A stretch of DNA of 48,420 bases, taken from NCBI GenBank assembly GCA_031272275.1, contig JAISUC010000027.1, positions 1 through 48,420 of the forward strand. Reading direction: 5' to 3'. Under the pieces are notes generated by a model, which did no database searches, was not told the DNA's origin, and saw only the letters and a list, made by a program, of their open reading frames with translations. Source of the stretch: Actinomycetes bacterium. Lineage in GTDB: Bacteria; Actinomycetota; Coriobacteriia; WRKU01; WQUG01. Shown here piece after piece: positions 40,541 through 48,420 of the stretch. The position numbers were made by a program, and so were the translations under genes. Each line of letters opens with the position of its first letter. The first letter of the stretch is position 1.

Positions 40541-42066
40541 TATTCGGCCGGCGCGTGGCGGTAGCGCCAGTATTCGTGGACCAGGCTGCGAAACCCCAGC
40601 TCTTTCAGCTCGTCATAACTGACCTTGAAATTCCCGTCGCGGTGGCACCCCGATGCGACCGAGCGCAGTTCCTGTTGCAGGTAATGGTCGATTTCTTTCA
40701 GGCTGCGATCCGTCGTCAGCATCGGGAAAAACCAGCGCGCCCAGGTCAGTTCGTGTCCGGAATCATCGACCTGGTAGAACTTGCGGTTGAACACACGGAT
40801 CATCGCACGCATCGCTCGCGTCGCCGTTGCGTTCTTGCGCACCATCCAGCGGTGCAGCGCGCGTGCTTTACGGCGAATCTTGCCTTTCAGCTTCAGTTTT
40901 GTCACCCGCGACAGGTCGACCACGTCTCCGGTCACGGCAAAGCCCAAAAACTCCCAGGTCTCGCCGGGATCGGCAAAGATCACCTTGTCTTCGTTGACAC
41001 TCAGCCCCCGCTCGTCCAGTATCTCGGTCACCAGGTCCACGGCTTCGCTTAACTGCTCGGGCGAATCACAGAACATGATGATGTCATCCGAATAGCGCGC
41101 ATAGGGAATACCGCGCGTCACAAAGGCATCATCCATCGGCGCCAGATAGATATTCGCCAAAAACGGCGACAGCGGACAGCCCGCCATGACCCCGCGCGAA
41201 CCAAAGACACGTCGCCCGTCTGCCATACAGACATCAGCCGTCAACAGTTCGGTCAAAAAGCGGTACAAGGGCACATCGTCATGCAGCACCTCGCGCAGGT
41301 CTTCCAGCAACTGTCGTTCGGGGATCGAGTTGAAATAGTCGCTGACGTCCAGCTTGTAGCACCAGCGATGCTGCAGGTCGGGAACGCGTAACAGATCGCG
41401 CAGGGCGCGGTGTGCGCTTTTGCCGTGGCGAAACGAATAGCAGCCGTCCGGCTGGCGGTCATCGAATCGATAGAGCAACCATGCCAACAGCTTCAGTACC
41501 TGCTGCTCGGCATCCGGAAACGAATAGACGGTGCGCTTGCTGCCGTGCAGCTTGTTGATCAGGCGCCGCTCAGGGATAGGAAACGGCATGTCCGCCGCGA
41601 TCGCATCGGTGACCGGCTGCCACGCAGACGCATCTATGAACGCAATCAGTTCGCGTTCGTCGCGGCGCAACAGGTGCCCCAAGTCGCGCTTGTGCTCCAG
41701 AAACGCGGCCCAGACCTCCGGTTTATCCAGCAGGTCCATGACCGACGCGGACTGCGGCAGGGTTGGGGACGCACTCAGCATCATCGGACCGGCTGTAGCC
41801 GGATCGCCCGCCGGCGCGACCACGTCCGCACCCGCACCCGCACACGAAAAATCGGTGGGAGGAGGCGTTGCTTTGAAGTCAGCATCTGCTGGCACGGGGC
41901 TGAACCGGATCCGACCGCCTGTAGGGTCTGTTGCGCAATCCGGCTTCACCCGATCACAGGCGCAGACCGCACGCCACGACGGCGCGCCGCCCGCATCCTC
42001 CTCCCAAACTGAAACCGCACGTCTATGCTTTCGCCAGGCGCTTGATGCGGTTGATGACAAAACCAC
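40522..42066 (-). CDS. Solitary group II-like reverse transcriptase
   Basis: The 514-residue protein is an RNA-directed DNA polymerase without intron RNA visible around it. Residues about 1-105 are Pro/Ala/Gly/Ser-rich and look disordered. The fingers and palm follow: HRWCYKLDVSDYFNSIPERQ (motif A), GVMAGCPLSPFLANIYL (the intron-type motif), YSDD at 325-328 (catalytic motif C), and VNEDKVIFADPGETWEFLGF. The C-terminal part (RRKARALHRWMVRKN, TWARWFFPMLTTDRSLKEID, YDELKELGFRSLVHEYWRYR) is a thumb/maturase-like region. No HNH endonuclease is seen. The PLSP motif argues against a diversity-generating type. It overlaps the upstream partner gene by 44 bases. The true start is uncertain; MMLSASP or MDLLDKP would remove the disordered part. 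Confidence 0.85.
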   Translation of the reverse strand: MVLSSTASSAWRKHRRAVSVWEEDAGGAPSWRAVCACDRVKPDCATDPTGGRIRFSPVPADADFKATPPPTDFSCAGAGADVVAPAGDPATAGPMMLSASPTLPQSASVMDLLDKPEVWAAFLEHKRDLGHLLRRDERELIAFIDASAWQPVTDAIAADMPFPIPERRLINKLHGSKRTVYSFPDAEQQVLKLLAWLLYRFDDRQPDGCYSFRHGKSAHRALRDLLRVPDLQHRWCYKLDVSDYFNSIPERQLLEDLREVLHDDVPLYRFLTELLTADVCMADGRRVFGSRGVMAGCPLSPFLANIYLAPMDDAFVTRGIPYARYSDDIIMFCDSPEQLSEAVDLVTEILDERGLSVNEDKVIFADPGETWEFLGFAVTGDVVDLSRVTKLKLKGKIRRKARALHRWMVRKNATATRAMRAMIRVFNRKFYQVDDSGHELTWARWFFPMLTTDRSLKEIDHYLQQELRSVASGCHRDGNFKVSYDELKELGFRSLVHEYWRYRHAPAEYQSTKV

Positions 42067-42553
42067 GTTCGTTCGGCATATGTGTGTAGAAATTGATGAA
42101 CGGCAGCCCCGCGGCAGCAGCCGCAGCCTTGCTGTTCAGATAGGCGGCGTTGCGGTCGCGGTTATGCTCGACCAACACGACCGCCCCCACAGGAGCCCCC
42201 GCCCGGTACAGCACAAAGTCATAGGGGCGTCCCTGCCCGCCGAATTCCGCGACGGCCACACGCGTCTTGACCTGGTAGTCGGGAAATGCCGTGTCGATGA
42301 TTTCGGCGAAATAGCCGGCGTTTTTGGCGCCACTCGCGCCACCCGCCGCAGGTGCCGTTGCCGGTGTCGATGCGGGGGTGGGGGAGGGCGATGTCGCCGC
42401 CGCAGTCTGTTGCCCGGGCGCCGATTCCGCCTGCTGCGAACCCGTCTGCCCCACTCCCTGCAGGTTCACGCCGGTCTGCTTTTCGATGGCCTCACCCACA
42501 CCTTTGGCCAGTTTTTCCAGATCACCCAGGTTCAGTTTATCGAACAGTCCCAT
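42023..42553 (-). CDS. Unknown protein overlapping the reverse transcriptase gene, nuclease-like C-terminal domain
   Basis: The 176-residue product starts with a charged amphipathic helix (GLFDKLNLGDLEKLAKGVGE), then a long Gln/Ala/Pro/Thr linker (about 37-76). A compact C-terminal domain follows, with YFAEIIDTAFPDYQVKTRV, RPYDFVLYRAGAPVGAVVL ending in VEHNRDRNAAYLNSK, and FINFYTHMPNERGFVINRI. The order Glu, Asp-x(n)-hydrophobic strand-Glu-x-Asn recalls the PD-(D/E)xK nuclease core with Lys replaced by Asn; this is a guess from pattern alone. It lies upstream of and overlaps the reverse transcriptase gene on the same strand, so the two are probably translated together. Confidence 0.7.
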   Translation of the reverse strand: MGLFDKLNLGDLEKLAKGVGEAIEKQTGVNLQGVGQTGSQQAESAPGQQTAAATSPSPTPASTPATAPAAGGASGAKNAGYFAEIIDTAFPDYQVKTRVAVAEFGGQGRPYDFVLYRAGAPVGAVVLVEHNRDRNAAYLNSKAAAAAAGLPFINFYTHMPNERGFVINRIKRLAKA

Positions 42554-42659
42554 GTCACATCACTTCCCCTCGTACGTTGCGCTGTGCGGCTGTCTTGTGC
42601 TTCTCGCGTCGCCCACTGTCACTGTCGGTAACCGATAGGTTGATGATACTACAAGCCGT

Positions 42660-42665
42660 TATAAT
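42660..42665 (+). promoter_or_regulatory. -10 element of the ispH operon
   Basis: TATAAT lies 22 bases before the ispH ATG and is followed by GAAAGGAG as ribosome site. TTGATG occurs upstream but only 14 bases away, too close for a standard -35. Confidence 0.55.
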
Positions 42666-42687
42666 AAAACAGCGAAAGGAGCCACTG

Positions 42688-43599
42688 ATGCTGATAAATG
42701 TTGCACGTCCGTCCGGCTGCTGCTATGGGGTGGCACGTGCCCTGAATATGGCGCGCCGGGCCGCCAAAGAACACCGCGAAGGCGGGGGAGTGAAATCTCT
42801 GGGCCCGCTGATTCATAACCCGCAGGTCGTACATGACCTGCAGGCCGCCGGCGTGACTCCGGTGCAGTCGCTGGACGGACTGTACGGCGAGCCGCTGTTG
42901 ATACGCACGCACGGGGTCGCACCCGCCGTGATCGAACAGGCCGAGTTGCAGAACCTGCAGGTGATTGATGCGACCTGTCCCTATGTGGCGCGCGCCCAAC
43001 AGGCGGCGGCCCAGCTGGTCGATGACGGCTTTCGCGTCGTGATCGTGGGCGAGGCCGGACACGCCGAGGTCATCGGCATCCGCGCACGCGCAGGTGCTGA
43101 CGCGCTGGTCGTTGCAACTCCGGACGATTTGCCGGCGCCTCCTGCACTGGTGGGCGAACGTATCGGCGTGGTGGTCCAGACCACCCAAACACCTGCCGCG
43201 TTGGATGCTGTCGTGCGCGTGCTGAGCGGACGGGCGGCCGAGCTGCGTGTGGTCAACACGATTTGTTCTGCCACCACCAAACGCCAACAGGCCGCGGCGG
43301 AAACCGCCGATGCCGTCGAGGTGATGTTGGTGCTGGGAGGACGCAACAGCGGAAACACGCAGCGGCTGTTTGCGATATGTGCCGCTATCAACCCGCACAC
43401 GCACCTGATCGAATCGGCCGCGGAAATCGACGAGCGCTGGTTCGAGGACGCCGATTCCTGCGGGGTCAGTGCCGGAGCCTCGACCCCCGAAGAACAGATT
43501 CAGGGCGTCATCCGCCGGCTGGAGGAAATCGGCGAGCGCAAAGCACAAGCGGCGATCAAAGCAATCGAGGACAATCGTGACGCATCCGAATCCGAATAA
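42688..43599 (+). CDS. ispH: 4-hydroxy-3-methylbut-2-enyl diphosphate reductase
   Basis: IspH performs the last step of the MEP isoprenoid pathway with an iron-sulfur cluster. The 303-residue protein has the three cluster cysteines Cys12 (PSGCCYGVARAL), Cys97 (DATCPYVARAQ) and Cys193 (NTICSATTKRQ). It also has LGPLIHNPQVV, IRTHGVAP, VVQTTQTP and SAGASTPEEQI. The ATG follows GAAAGGAG; the upstream open frame is a reading artefact. It heads ispH-DUF512-der-plsY-gpsA. Confidence 0.96.
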   Translation: MLINVARPSGCCYGVARALNMARRAAKEHREGGGVKSLGPLIHNPQVVHDLQAAGVTPVQSLDGLYGEPLLIRTHGVAPAVIEQAELQNLQVIDATCPYVARAQQAAAQLVDDGFRVVIVGEAGHAEVIGIRARAGADALVVATPDDLPAPPALVGERIGVVVQTTQTPAALDAVVRVLSGRAAELRVVNTICSATTKRQQAAAETADAVEVMLVLGGRNSGNTQRLFAICAAINPHTHLIESAAEIDERWFEDADSCGVSAGASTPEEQIQGVIRRLEEIGERKAQAAIKAIEDNRDASESE

Positions 43600-43603
43600 C
43601 AGC

Positions 43604-45127
43604 ATGGACAAAGAGGAAACACCCGTCATCTTGAGCGGAGCGAAACGGGTTGTGTTGAGCGCAGTCGAAGGATCCACACCCGAACAAATTACGGGTTCTC
43701 ACGGCCGTACGAAGGACGGCGTATCGGCGCGCTTAGCCGATGTTGCCCCCGGTAGTCCGGCGGCCGCAGCCGGTTTGGTATCGGGGATGTATGTGCATGC
43801 GGTCGACAGTCAACCCCTGCGTGACATCATCGATTGGCGCTGGAACGCCGCCGATGACTGCATCACCGTGACTGTCAGTGACACCTCGGACGGTTCAGGC
43901 GACGACGTGGTACTGTCCCGTGAGCCGGGCACGGACTGGGGCATCGCATTCGATGACATCATTTTCGACCATATACACACCTGCGTGAACGACTGCTCGT
44001 TCTGTTTCATGAAGCAGCTGCCGGACGGCATGCGTGCCGATCTGGCCCTGCGTGACGACGATTGGCGCCTGTCCTTTTTGCAGGGCAATTTCGTGACACT
44101 GACCAACATGCGTGATGCGGACATCGCACGCATCATCGAACAGCACGTAAGCCCCCTGAACCTGTCCTTTCACGCGATCGACCCCGATCTGCGCACGACG
44201 CTCATGGGTACTCATCAGGCGCGCGCACTCGACGCCTTTCAGCAGCTGGCAGACGGCGGAATCCGCTTCAACATCCAAATTGTCCTCATCCCGGGGGTAA
44301 ACGACGGTGCACAGCTTGACGCTACGCTTGACTGGTTGACCGCCCCTGAACGTATCGATGCCATACACAGTATCGGCATCGTGCCGGTTGCCTGGACCGA
44401 TATCGGTGCCGCGCGCGGTATGGCTCCTGCCGACGGACGGGGTTTTACCGACACGATGGCATCTGCCACCGTCATCAGCCAAATCCAGCGCCGCCAGTTT
44501 GAACTGAAACAACGCATCGGGCGCAATATCATCCATTTGGCAGACGAGTTCTACATCGCCGCCAACGCGCCCTTTCCGACCGAGGAATGGTACGACGGCT
44601 ATCCCCAGCGGGAAAACGGGATCGGCCTGGTACACGCGTTTGTGGCAGACGTGCGCGAGCACTTCTCGCAGCTTAGCGACGCGATCGCGTCTCTGCCCAC
44701 CGGCTATGAACGGGTGACCATCGTCACCGGCGAGCTTGCCCGCGACAGCTGGTTGGGTGCGCTCTCCGCGCTGAATGCCGGGGGCAGACTGCGCCTGTTG
44801 CCGGTCAGGAACCGCCACTTTGGCGGAAACGTCACGGTCACAGGGCTTTTGACCGCGCGCGACATCCTGGACGCCTGCGCCTATGACTGCAGCCTGCGCC
44901 CCCAGGACGCAGACGGTCTGCTGCGCGACACCTACCTGTATCCCGACCAGATTTTCAACGCCGACGGCGTGACGCTCGATGACCGCACAGCACAGCAGCT
45001 GACCGCCGACGCACTGAAACGCTCTCCCGCATTTGACCTGTACTCATGGTCGGAAGGAATGGCGGGTTTGGCCGAAACGCTGGCTGCCGTCGCACGCGGA
45101 TACGCAACACAGGGGGTGGATGACTGA
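43604..45127 (+). CDS. DUF512 radical-SAM-like iron-sulfur protein with PDZ-like N-terminus
   Basis: The 507-residue protein is of the DUF512 family, found beside der in many bacteria; its reaction is unknown. After a repeat-derived N-terminus there is a PDZ-like stretch (VAPGSPAAAAGLVSGMYVHA). The cluster motif CVNDCSFC follows (Cys127, Cys131, Cys134), then LSFLQGNFVTLTNM, LSFHAIDPDLRTTLMG and DEFYIAANAPFPTEEWYDGY. The C-terminal DUF512 domain holds VTIVTGELA and VTGLLTARDI. Residues 7-25 (PVILSGAKRVVLSAVEGST) are the translation of a common genomic repeat and are not expected in the family. A GTG at 43577 is another possible start. The stop overlaps der. Confidence 0.9.
   Translation: MDKEETPVILSGAKRVVLSAVEGSTPEQITGSHGRTKDGVSARLADVAPGSPAAAAGLVSGMYVHAVDSQPLRDIIDWRWNAADDCITVTVSDTSDGSGDDVVLSREPGTDWGIAFDDIIFDHIHTCVNDCSFCFMKQLPDGMRADLALRDDDWRLSFLQGNFVTLTNMRDADIARIIEQHVSPLNLSFHAIDPDLRTTLMGTHQARALDAFQQLADGGIRFNIQIVLIPGVNDGAQLDATLDWLTAPERIDAIHSIGIVPVAWTDIGAARGMAPADGRGFTDTMASATVISQIQRRQFELKQRIGRNIIHLADEFYIAANAPFPTEEWYDGYPQRENGIGLVHAFVADVREHFSQLSDAIASLPTGYERVTIVTGELARDSWLGALSALNAGGRLRLLPVRNRHFGGNVTVTGLLTARDILDACAYDCSLRPQDADGLLRDTYLYPDQIFNADGVTLDDRTAQQLTADALKRSPAFDLYSWSEGMAGLAETLAAVARGYATQGVDD
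43625..43675. repeat. GTCATCTTGAGCGGAGCGAA-type repeat inside the DUF512 gene
   Basis: The segment begins GTCATCTTGAGCGGAGCGAA and ends TTGAGCGCAGTCGAAGGATC. The related phrase is widespread as an intergenic repeat in many bacteria. Here it is read in frame near the start of the DUF512 protein. I saw no second copy in the window. Confidence 0.75.
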
Positions 45128-46482
45128 TGGCACAGCTGCCACTGGTGGCCGTGGTGGGCCGGCCCAACGTCGGGAAAAGCAGCCTGGTAAACCGGCTGTC
45201 CGGCGCCAAAGACGCGATCGTGCACGCCCAACGCGGGGTCACGCGCGACCGCAGCTATCACCGCGCCGAATGGAACGGACGGGCGTTTAACCTGGTTGAC
45301 ACCGGCGGGGTCGAAACCGCCCGCGACGACGCCTTTCAGACGGGCATTCGCACCCAGGCGATGATCGCCGCCTCACAGGCCGACGTCATCGTCATGGTGG
45401 TCGACGGGACCAGCGGCTTGGCAGCCGACGACGACGAACTGGCCGGTCTCATCAAACGCACAAAAAAGCCTCTGTTTCTGGTCGTGAACAAGGTCGACGA
45501 CCCGGACAACGAATCGGCCGGCTGGGAGTTTTGGCAGCTGGGCTTGGGCGAGCCCTGGATAGTCAGCGCCCTGCACGGCACGGGTACCGGGGATTTGCTG
45601 GATGCCCTGGTCGATGCGCTGCCCGCAGACGTAGGCGAGGATGATCTCGAAACCGATTACATCAAGGTGGCTTTGATCGGGCGTCCGAACGCCGGCAAAT
45701 CCAGCCTGGTCAACAGGCTGGCCGGAACCGAGCGCAGCATCGTCAGTGCGGTCGCAGGCACCACGCGCGATGCGATCGACACCACGTTTACAGCCGACGG
45801 GCGCGACTGGCTGCTGATTGACACGGCAGGGCTCAGGCGTAAGGCGCTGATTGATTCGGATGTCGAATACTATGGCTTTGTCCGTGCGATGCGGGCGATG
45901 GATCGCTGTGATGTGGCGCTGTTGGTGGTGGATTCCGAAATCGGTCTGACCGACCAGGACCAACGCGTCGCCAACTATGCGATCGAGCGCGGATGCGCGC
46001 TGGTGGTTTTGCTGAACAAGTGGGATCTGATGCGTACCGGCGCCGTGGACGCGCGCGACGCGGATCCCGAGGCGGCGGAACGTGCCCGACAGTTGCTGCT
46101 GGACCGGGTAGCCGACCGGCTGGATTTCGCGAGCTTTGCGCCTGTGCTGCGTATCAGTGCCTTGACCGGGCGCGGCGCGGACAAGATTCTCTCGACCGCG
46201 GCGACGGCCTATGACCATCACCGCGCTGAATTGTCGACGGCGGCACTGAACCGTCTGTTGACCGAACTGCGCGATTTCGGGCACACGGTGTCGCGCGGTG
46301 CGCGCAGACTGCGTGTGAACTATGTCACCCAGACCGGCACCGCACCGCCCCAGCTGACATTTTTCTGTAATCACCCCGACCTCGCTGACGATAACTTCCG
46401 TCGGTATCTGGAAAACCGCGTGCGCGAGCGCTTCGATCTGACGGGAACGCCCCTGCGTCTGCGGTTCAGGAAAAAGGACTGA
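45127..46482 (+). CDS. der: Ribosome assembly GTPase Der (EngA)
   Basis: Der is a double GTPase needed for 50S subunit maturation. The 451-residue protein has two G domains. The first has GRPNVGKSSLVNRLSG, DTGGVE and NKVDDP, and the second has GRPNAGKSSLVNRLAG, DTAGLRRK and NKWDLM. A C-terminal KH-like domain follows with RRLRVNYVTQTGTAPPQLTF. The ATG overlaps the DUF512 stop. Length is typical. Confidence 0.98.
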   Translation: MAQLPLVAVVGRPNVGKSSLVNRLSGAKDAIVHAQRGVTRDRSYHRAEWNGRAFNLVDTGGVETARDDAFQTGIRTQAMIAASQADVIVMVVDGTSGLAADDDELAGLIKRTKKPLFLVVNKVDDPDNESAGWEFWQLGLGEPWIVSALHGTGTGDLLDALVDALPADVGEDDLETDYIKVALIGRPNAGKSSLVNRLAGTERSIVSAVAGTTRDAIDTTFTADGRDWLLIDTAGLRRKALIDSDVEYYGFVRAMRAMDRCDVALLVVDSEIGLTDQDQRVANYAIERGCALVVLLNKWDLMRTGAVDARDADPEAAERARQLLLDRVADRLDFASFAPVLRISALTGRGADKILSTAATAYDHHRAELSTAALNRLLTELRDFGHTVSRGARRLRVNYVTQTGTAPPQLTFFCNHPDLADDNFRRYLENRVRERFDLTGTPLRLRFRKKD

Positions 46483-46485
46483 GTC

Positions 46486-47259
46486 TTGAACTACGTACTG
46501 AAACTGTTGCTGGTCCTGGTGGTGGGCTACCTGGCGGGATCCGTCCCCTTTTCGCTGTTGGCGGGAAAAATATTTTTCGGTCTGGACCTGCGTGAACACG
46601 GCAGCGGCAATTTGGGGACCACCAATGCGCTGCGCGTTCTGGGGGCGCCTGCCGGTATTGCGGTGATGGTGTGCGATGTCGCCAAAGGGGCTGCGGCGGT
46701 GCAGTTTGCACGCCTGATTGCGCATGCCGGCGGCGCCGTTTTGACCTCGGCTGCGGCAGGTATGAATGCGCAGACGGCGGCGGGCTGGCTGATGGTGGTA
46801 TCGGCGCTCGCCGCGATTGCCGGGCACGCCTTCTCGCCCTGGATCGGCTTTCGCGGCGGCAAAGGGGTTGCCACCACGGCAGGCGCGATGCTTGCCATGA
46901 TGCCTGCGGTGTTCGCCTGCGAGGCGGTGGTGTTTTTCGGGCTGATTGCTGTCACGCGCTATGTCAGTGTGGGCTCGATTGCCGTGGCGGTGCTCTATCC
47001 GGTCTGGACCGTTGCCTTTCGTTCGTCACGTCATACGCCCTATGTGCTGTTTGCGCTGCTTGCGGCGGTCACGGTCATATGGCTGCATCGTGCTAATATA
47101 GTCAGACTGAAAAACGGCACGGAGCCGCGCTTCAGCATCGGCAGACCTGCTCATGCGGGTGCCGGTGCCACCACCGATGCGGCGGCGAAAGCACAGCCGC
47201 AACAACAGCCTGCGGGCACGGAAACGGAGTCGACGGGACGCACTCCCCCGACTTCGTAG
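46486..47259 (+). CDS. plsY: Acyl-phosphate:glycerol-3-phosphate acyltransferase
   Basis: PlsY makes lysophosphatidic acid from acyl-phosphate in the membrane and precedes GpsA, which makes its substrate glycerol 3-phosphate. The 257-residue protein has about five helices and the three family motifs: GSVPFSLLAGK with REHGSGNLGTTNALRVLG, HAFSPWIGFRGGKGVATTAG, and a third near TRYVSVGS. The TTG start follows AAGGA and lies three bases after der. The last 50 residues are a hydrophilic Ala/Gln/Thr-rich tail not needed by the family, and they end in a GGGACGCACTCCCCC repeat copy. Confidence 0.94.
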   Translation: MNYVLKLLLVLVVGYLAGSVPFSLLAGKIFFGLDLREHGSGNLGTTNALRVLGAPAGIAVMVCDVAKGAAAVQFARLIAHAGGAVLTSAAAGMNAQTAAGWLMVVSALAAIAGHAFSPWIGFRGGKGVATTAGAMLAMMPAVFACEAVVFFGLIAVTRYVSVGSIAVAVLYPVWTVAFRSSRHTPYVLFALLAAVTVIWLHRANIVRLKNGTEPRFSIGRPAHAGAGATTDAAAKAQPQQQPAGTETESTGRTPPTS

Positions 47260-47288
47260 AAACAACAGAAACCATAAGGGGGAGTCAC

Positions 47289-48284
47289 ATGCGTGTTGCA
47301 GTTATAGGAGCGGGAAGCTGGGGGACAGCCATTGCCTGGCTGTTGGACGGCAAGGGCCATTCGGTGCAATTGTGGGCGCGCGAGTCCCAGATTGCAGACG
47401 GCATCAACGCGACGCACAAAAACCCCGTTTACCTGCCCGATGTCAACTTCAGCGAGCGCGTGGTCGCATCCAGCGTGATCGGCGACGTGCTGGTTGATGT
47501 CAGCGCCGTCGTGATGGTCACTCCCAGCGTGGGCGTGCGCGAAACGGCGCGTGCGATGGCGCCGCACTTGGCGGCAGACATCCCCGTGGTGATATTGTCC
47601 AAAGGCGTCGAGGCTCACACATCGAAACTGATGACCGACATTCTGGAAGACCTGTTTGAAAATCCCGCGCGCATCGCGGCTTTGTCGGGGCCCAACCACG
47701 CAGAAGAGGTCAGCCGCGCCGTGCCGTCCGCCACGGTCGTTGCCAGTCACAACCCGGCCACGGCGGCGTTTTTCCAGGAGCTGTTCCAGACGCCCTTTTT
47801 CCGCGTGTACACCAACGACGACCTGATCGGGGTTGAGCTGTGTGGTGCCGGCAAGAACATTATCGCGATTGCCTGTGGTGTCTGTGACGGGCTGGGATAC
47901 GGAGACAACACCAAGGCCTCGCTGATGACGCGCGGTTTGGCGGAGCTCGCGCGGCTGGGACGCGTGATGGGGGCGAAGCAGGAGACCTATATGGGTTTGG
48001 CGGGTATGGGCGATTTGATTGTCACCTGCACCTCTCAGCATTCGCGAAACCGCGGTTTGGGCGAGTTGATTGCCCGCGGCGGCAGCTTGGACGAGTTTCA
48101 GGAACGCACCCGCATGGTCGCGGAAGGAGCGGTTGCCTGTAAGAGCATCTATGAGCTGGCGTGCGCCAAAGGGGTCGAGATGCCCATCACCCGCGTCGTC
48201 CATGACATCCTGTACGAAGAGCTCTCCCCGGCAGACGGTGTGACCGAACTGCTGACCCGCCCGCTGGGCCGCGAGTTCAAGTAA
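47289..48284 (+). CDS. gpsA: NAD(P)-dependent glycerol-3-phosphate dehydrogenase
   Basis: GpsA reduces dihydroxyacetone phosphate to glycerol 3-phosphate for phospholipid synthesis. The 331-residue protein opens with the nucleotide motif VAVIGAGSWGTAIAWLL and has LSGPNHAEEV. The catalytic Lys region is GAGKNIIAIACGVCDGLGYG, followed by NTKASLMTRGLAELARLG and GMGDLIVTCTSQHSRNR. Its ribosome site is the GGGGGAG of a dispersed GGGGGAGT copy. It forms an operon with plsY, giving substrate supply and use side by side. Confidence 0.97.
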   Translation: MRVAVIGAGSWGTAIAWLLDGKGHSVQLWARESQIADGINATHKNPVYLPDVNFSERVVASSVIGDVLVDVSAVVMVTPSVGVRETARAMAPHLAADIPVVILSKGVEAHTSKLMTDILEDLFENPARIAALSGPNHAEEVSRAVPSATVVASHNPATAAFFQELFQTPFFRVYTNDDLIGVELCGAGKNIIAIACGVCDGLGYGDNTKASLMTRGLAELARLGRVMGAKQETYMGLAGMGDLIVTCTSQHSRNRGLGELIARGGSLDEFQERTRMVAEGAVACKSIYELACAKGVEMPITRVVHDILYEELSPADGVTELLTRPLGREFK

Positions 48285-48313
48285 TCCACCGGGACGGGTA
48301 GCACCCCTACATC

Positions 48314-48420
48314 GTCATTGCGAGCGACGCGCAGCGTCGCGCGGCAATCCACCGTGCGAGCGGCATCCCCCGAACATCATTGCGAGCCCGCCAACAGCAC
48401 CCCTACATCGTCATTGCGAG
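48314..48420. repeat. Cluster of GTCATTGCGAG elements at the window end
   Basis: A full copy (48314-48350, core CGACGCGCAGCGTCGCG) is followed by a partial copy (CATCATTGCGAG) near 48375 and by a third that runs off the window. The phrase GCACCCCTACATCGTCATTGC occurs at 48301 and again 96 bases later at 48397, so this is a tandem array. Confidence 0.85.

Noticed and set aside
40522..42553. Diversity-generating retroelement or retron around the reverse transcriptase
   Set aside because: No template/variable repeat pair or retron RNA fold was seen near the gene, and its PLSP-type motif is of the group II intron kind.
42352..42687. N-terminal extension of ispH by 112 codons
   Set aside because: It is antisense to the neighbouring minus-strand gene, and the ATG at 42688 has a good ribosome site and gives a normal IspH start.

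Overview
The window is GC-rich bacterial DNA. Its gene content and order point to an actinobacterium of the class Coriobacteriia, most likely a relative of the Eggerthellaceae. The pointers are the tight ispH-DUF512-der-plsY-gpsA cluster, trmFO-xerC-aroA-cmk-plsC, an anaerobe-type multiheme NapC-like cytochrome, paaK paired with a double-ACT protein, and surface proteins with InlB-type repeats. The placement is an inference from gene content, not a database result. I found no tRNA, rRNA, insertion sequence with a transposase, or prophage.

Layout. Bases 1-9572 hold the end of a surface protein gene, a DUF5996 gene, a SanA/YdcF-like membrane protein, gltX, metK behind a structured leader, a HAD phosphatase, a glutaredoxin-like protein and priA. 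Bases 9766-19295 hold a complete type III-A CRISPR-Cas locus in one operon: cas6, cas10, csm2, csm3, csm4, csm5, csm6, cas1, cas2, then a 6-repeat, 5-spacer array. Cas10 keeps both HD and GGDD, Csm3 keeps the Asp33 cleavage residue and Csm6 keeps the HEPN R-x4-H, so RNA cleavage, DNA cleavage and cyclic oligoadenylate signalling all look intact. Csm5 carries an unusual CCCH zinc-finger-like insert. Bases 19296-19759 are a gene-free strip of hairpins and repeats.

Bases 19760-23859 are lepA-dus-hemW with overlapping ends. Bases 23915-31798 hold a small membrane protein, ACT protein and paaK, a proline iminopeptidase, a small unknown protein, an oligopeptide-type binding lipoprotein, and an octaheme NapC/NirT-like cytochrome coupled to a lipoprotein. 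Bases 31886-34166 (minus strand) encode two overlapping lipoproteins, one a metzincin-like protease. A TPP riboswitch then precedes thiT. Bases 35342-40540 form the trmFO-xerC-aroA-cmk-plsC operon. A solitary reverse transcriptase and an overlapping partner gene sit on the opposite strand between plsC and ispH, and ispH-DUF512-der-plsY-gpsA ends the window.

The most notable non-gene signal is dense small repeats. (1) A GTCATTGCGAG...GGCAATCC element with exchangeable hairpin cores recurs at both ends of the window and at several sites inside it. (2) A modular multi-hairpin element lies beside the CRISPR array and on both sides of thiT. (3) The strand-biased octamer GGGGGAGT, often extended to the mini-hairpin GGGGGAGTRCGTCCC, is scattered through genes. 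Some repeats have entered coding regions and may supply the start signals or N-termini of proteins.
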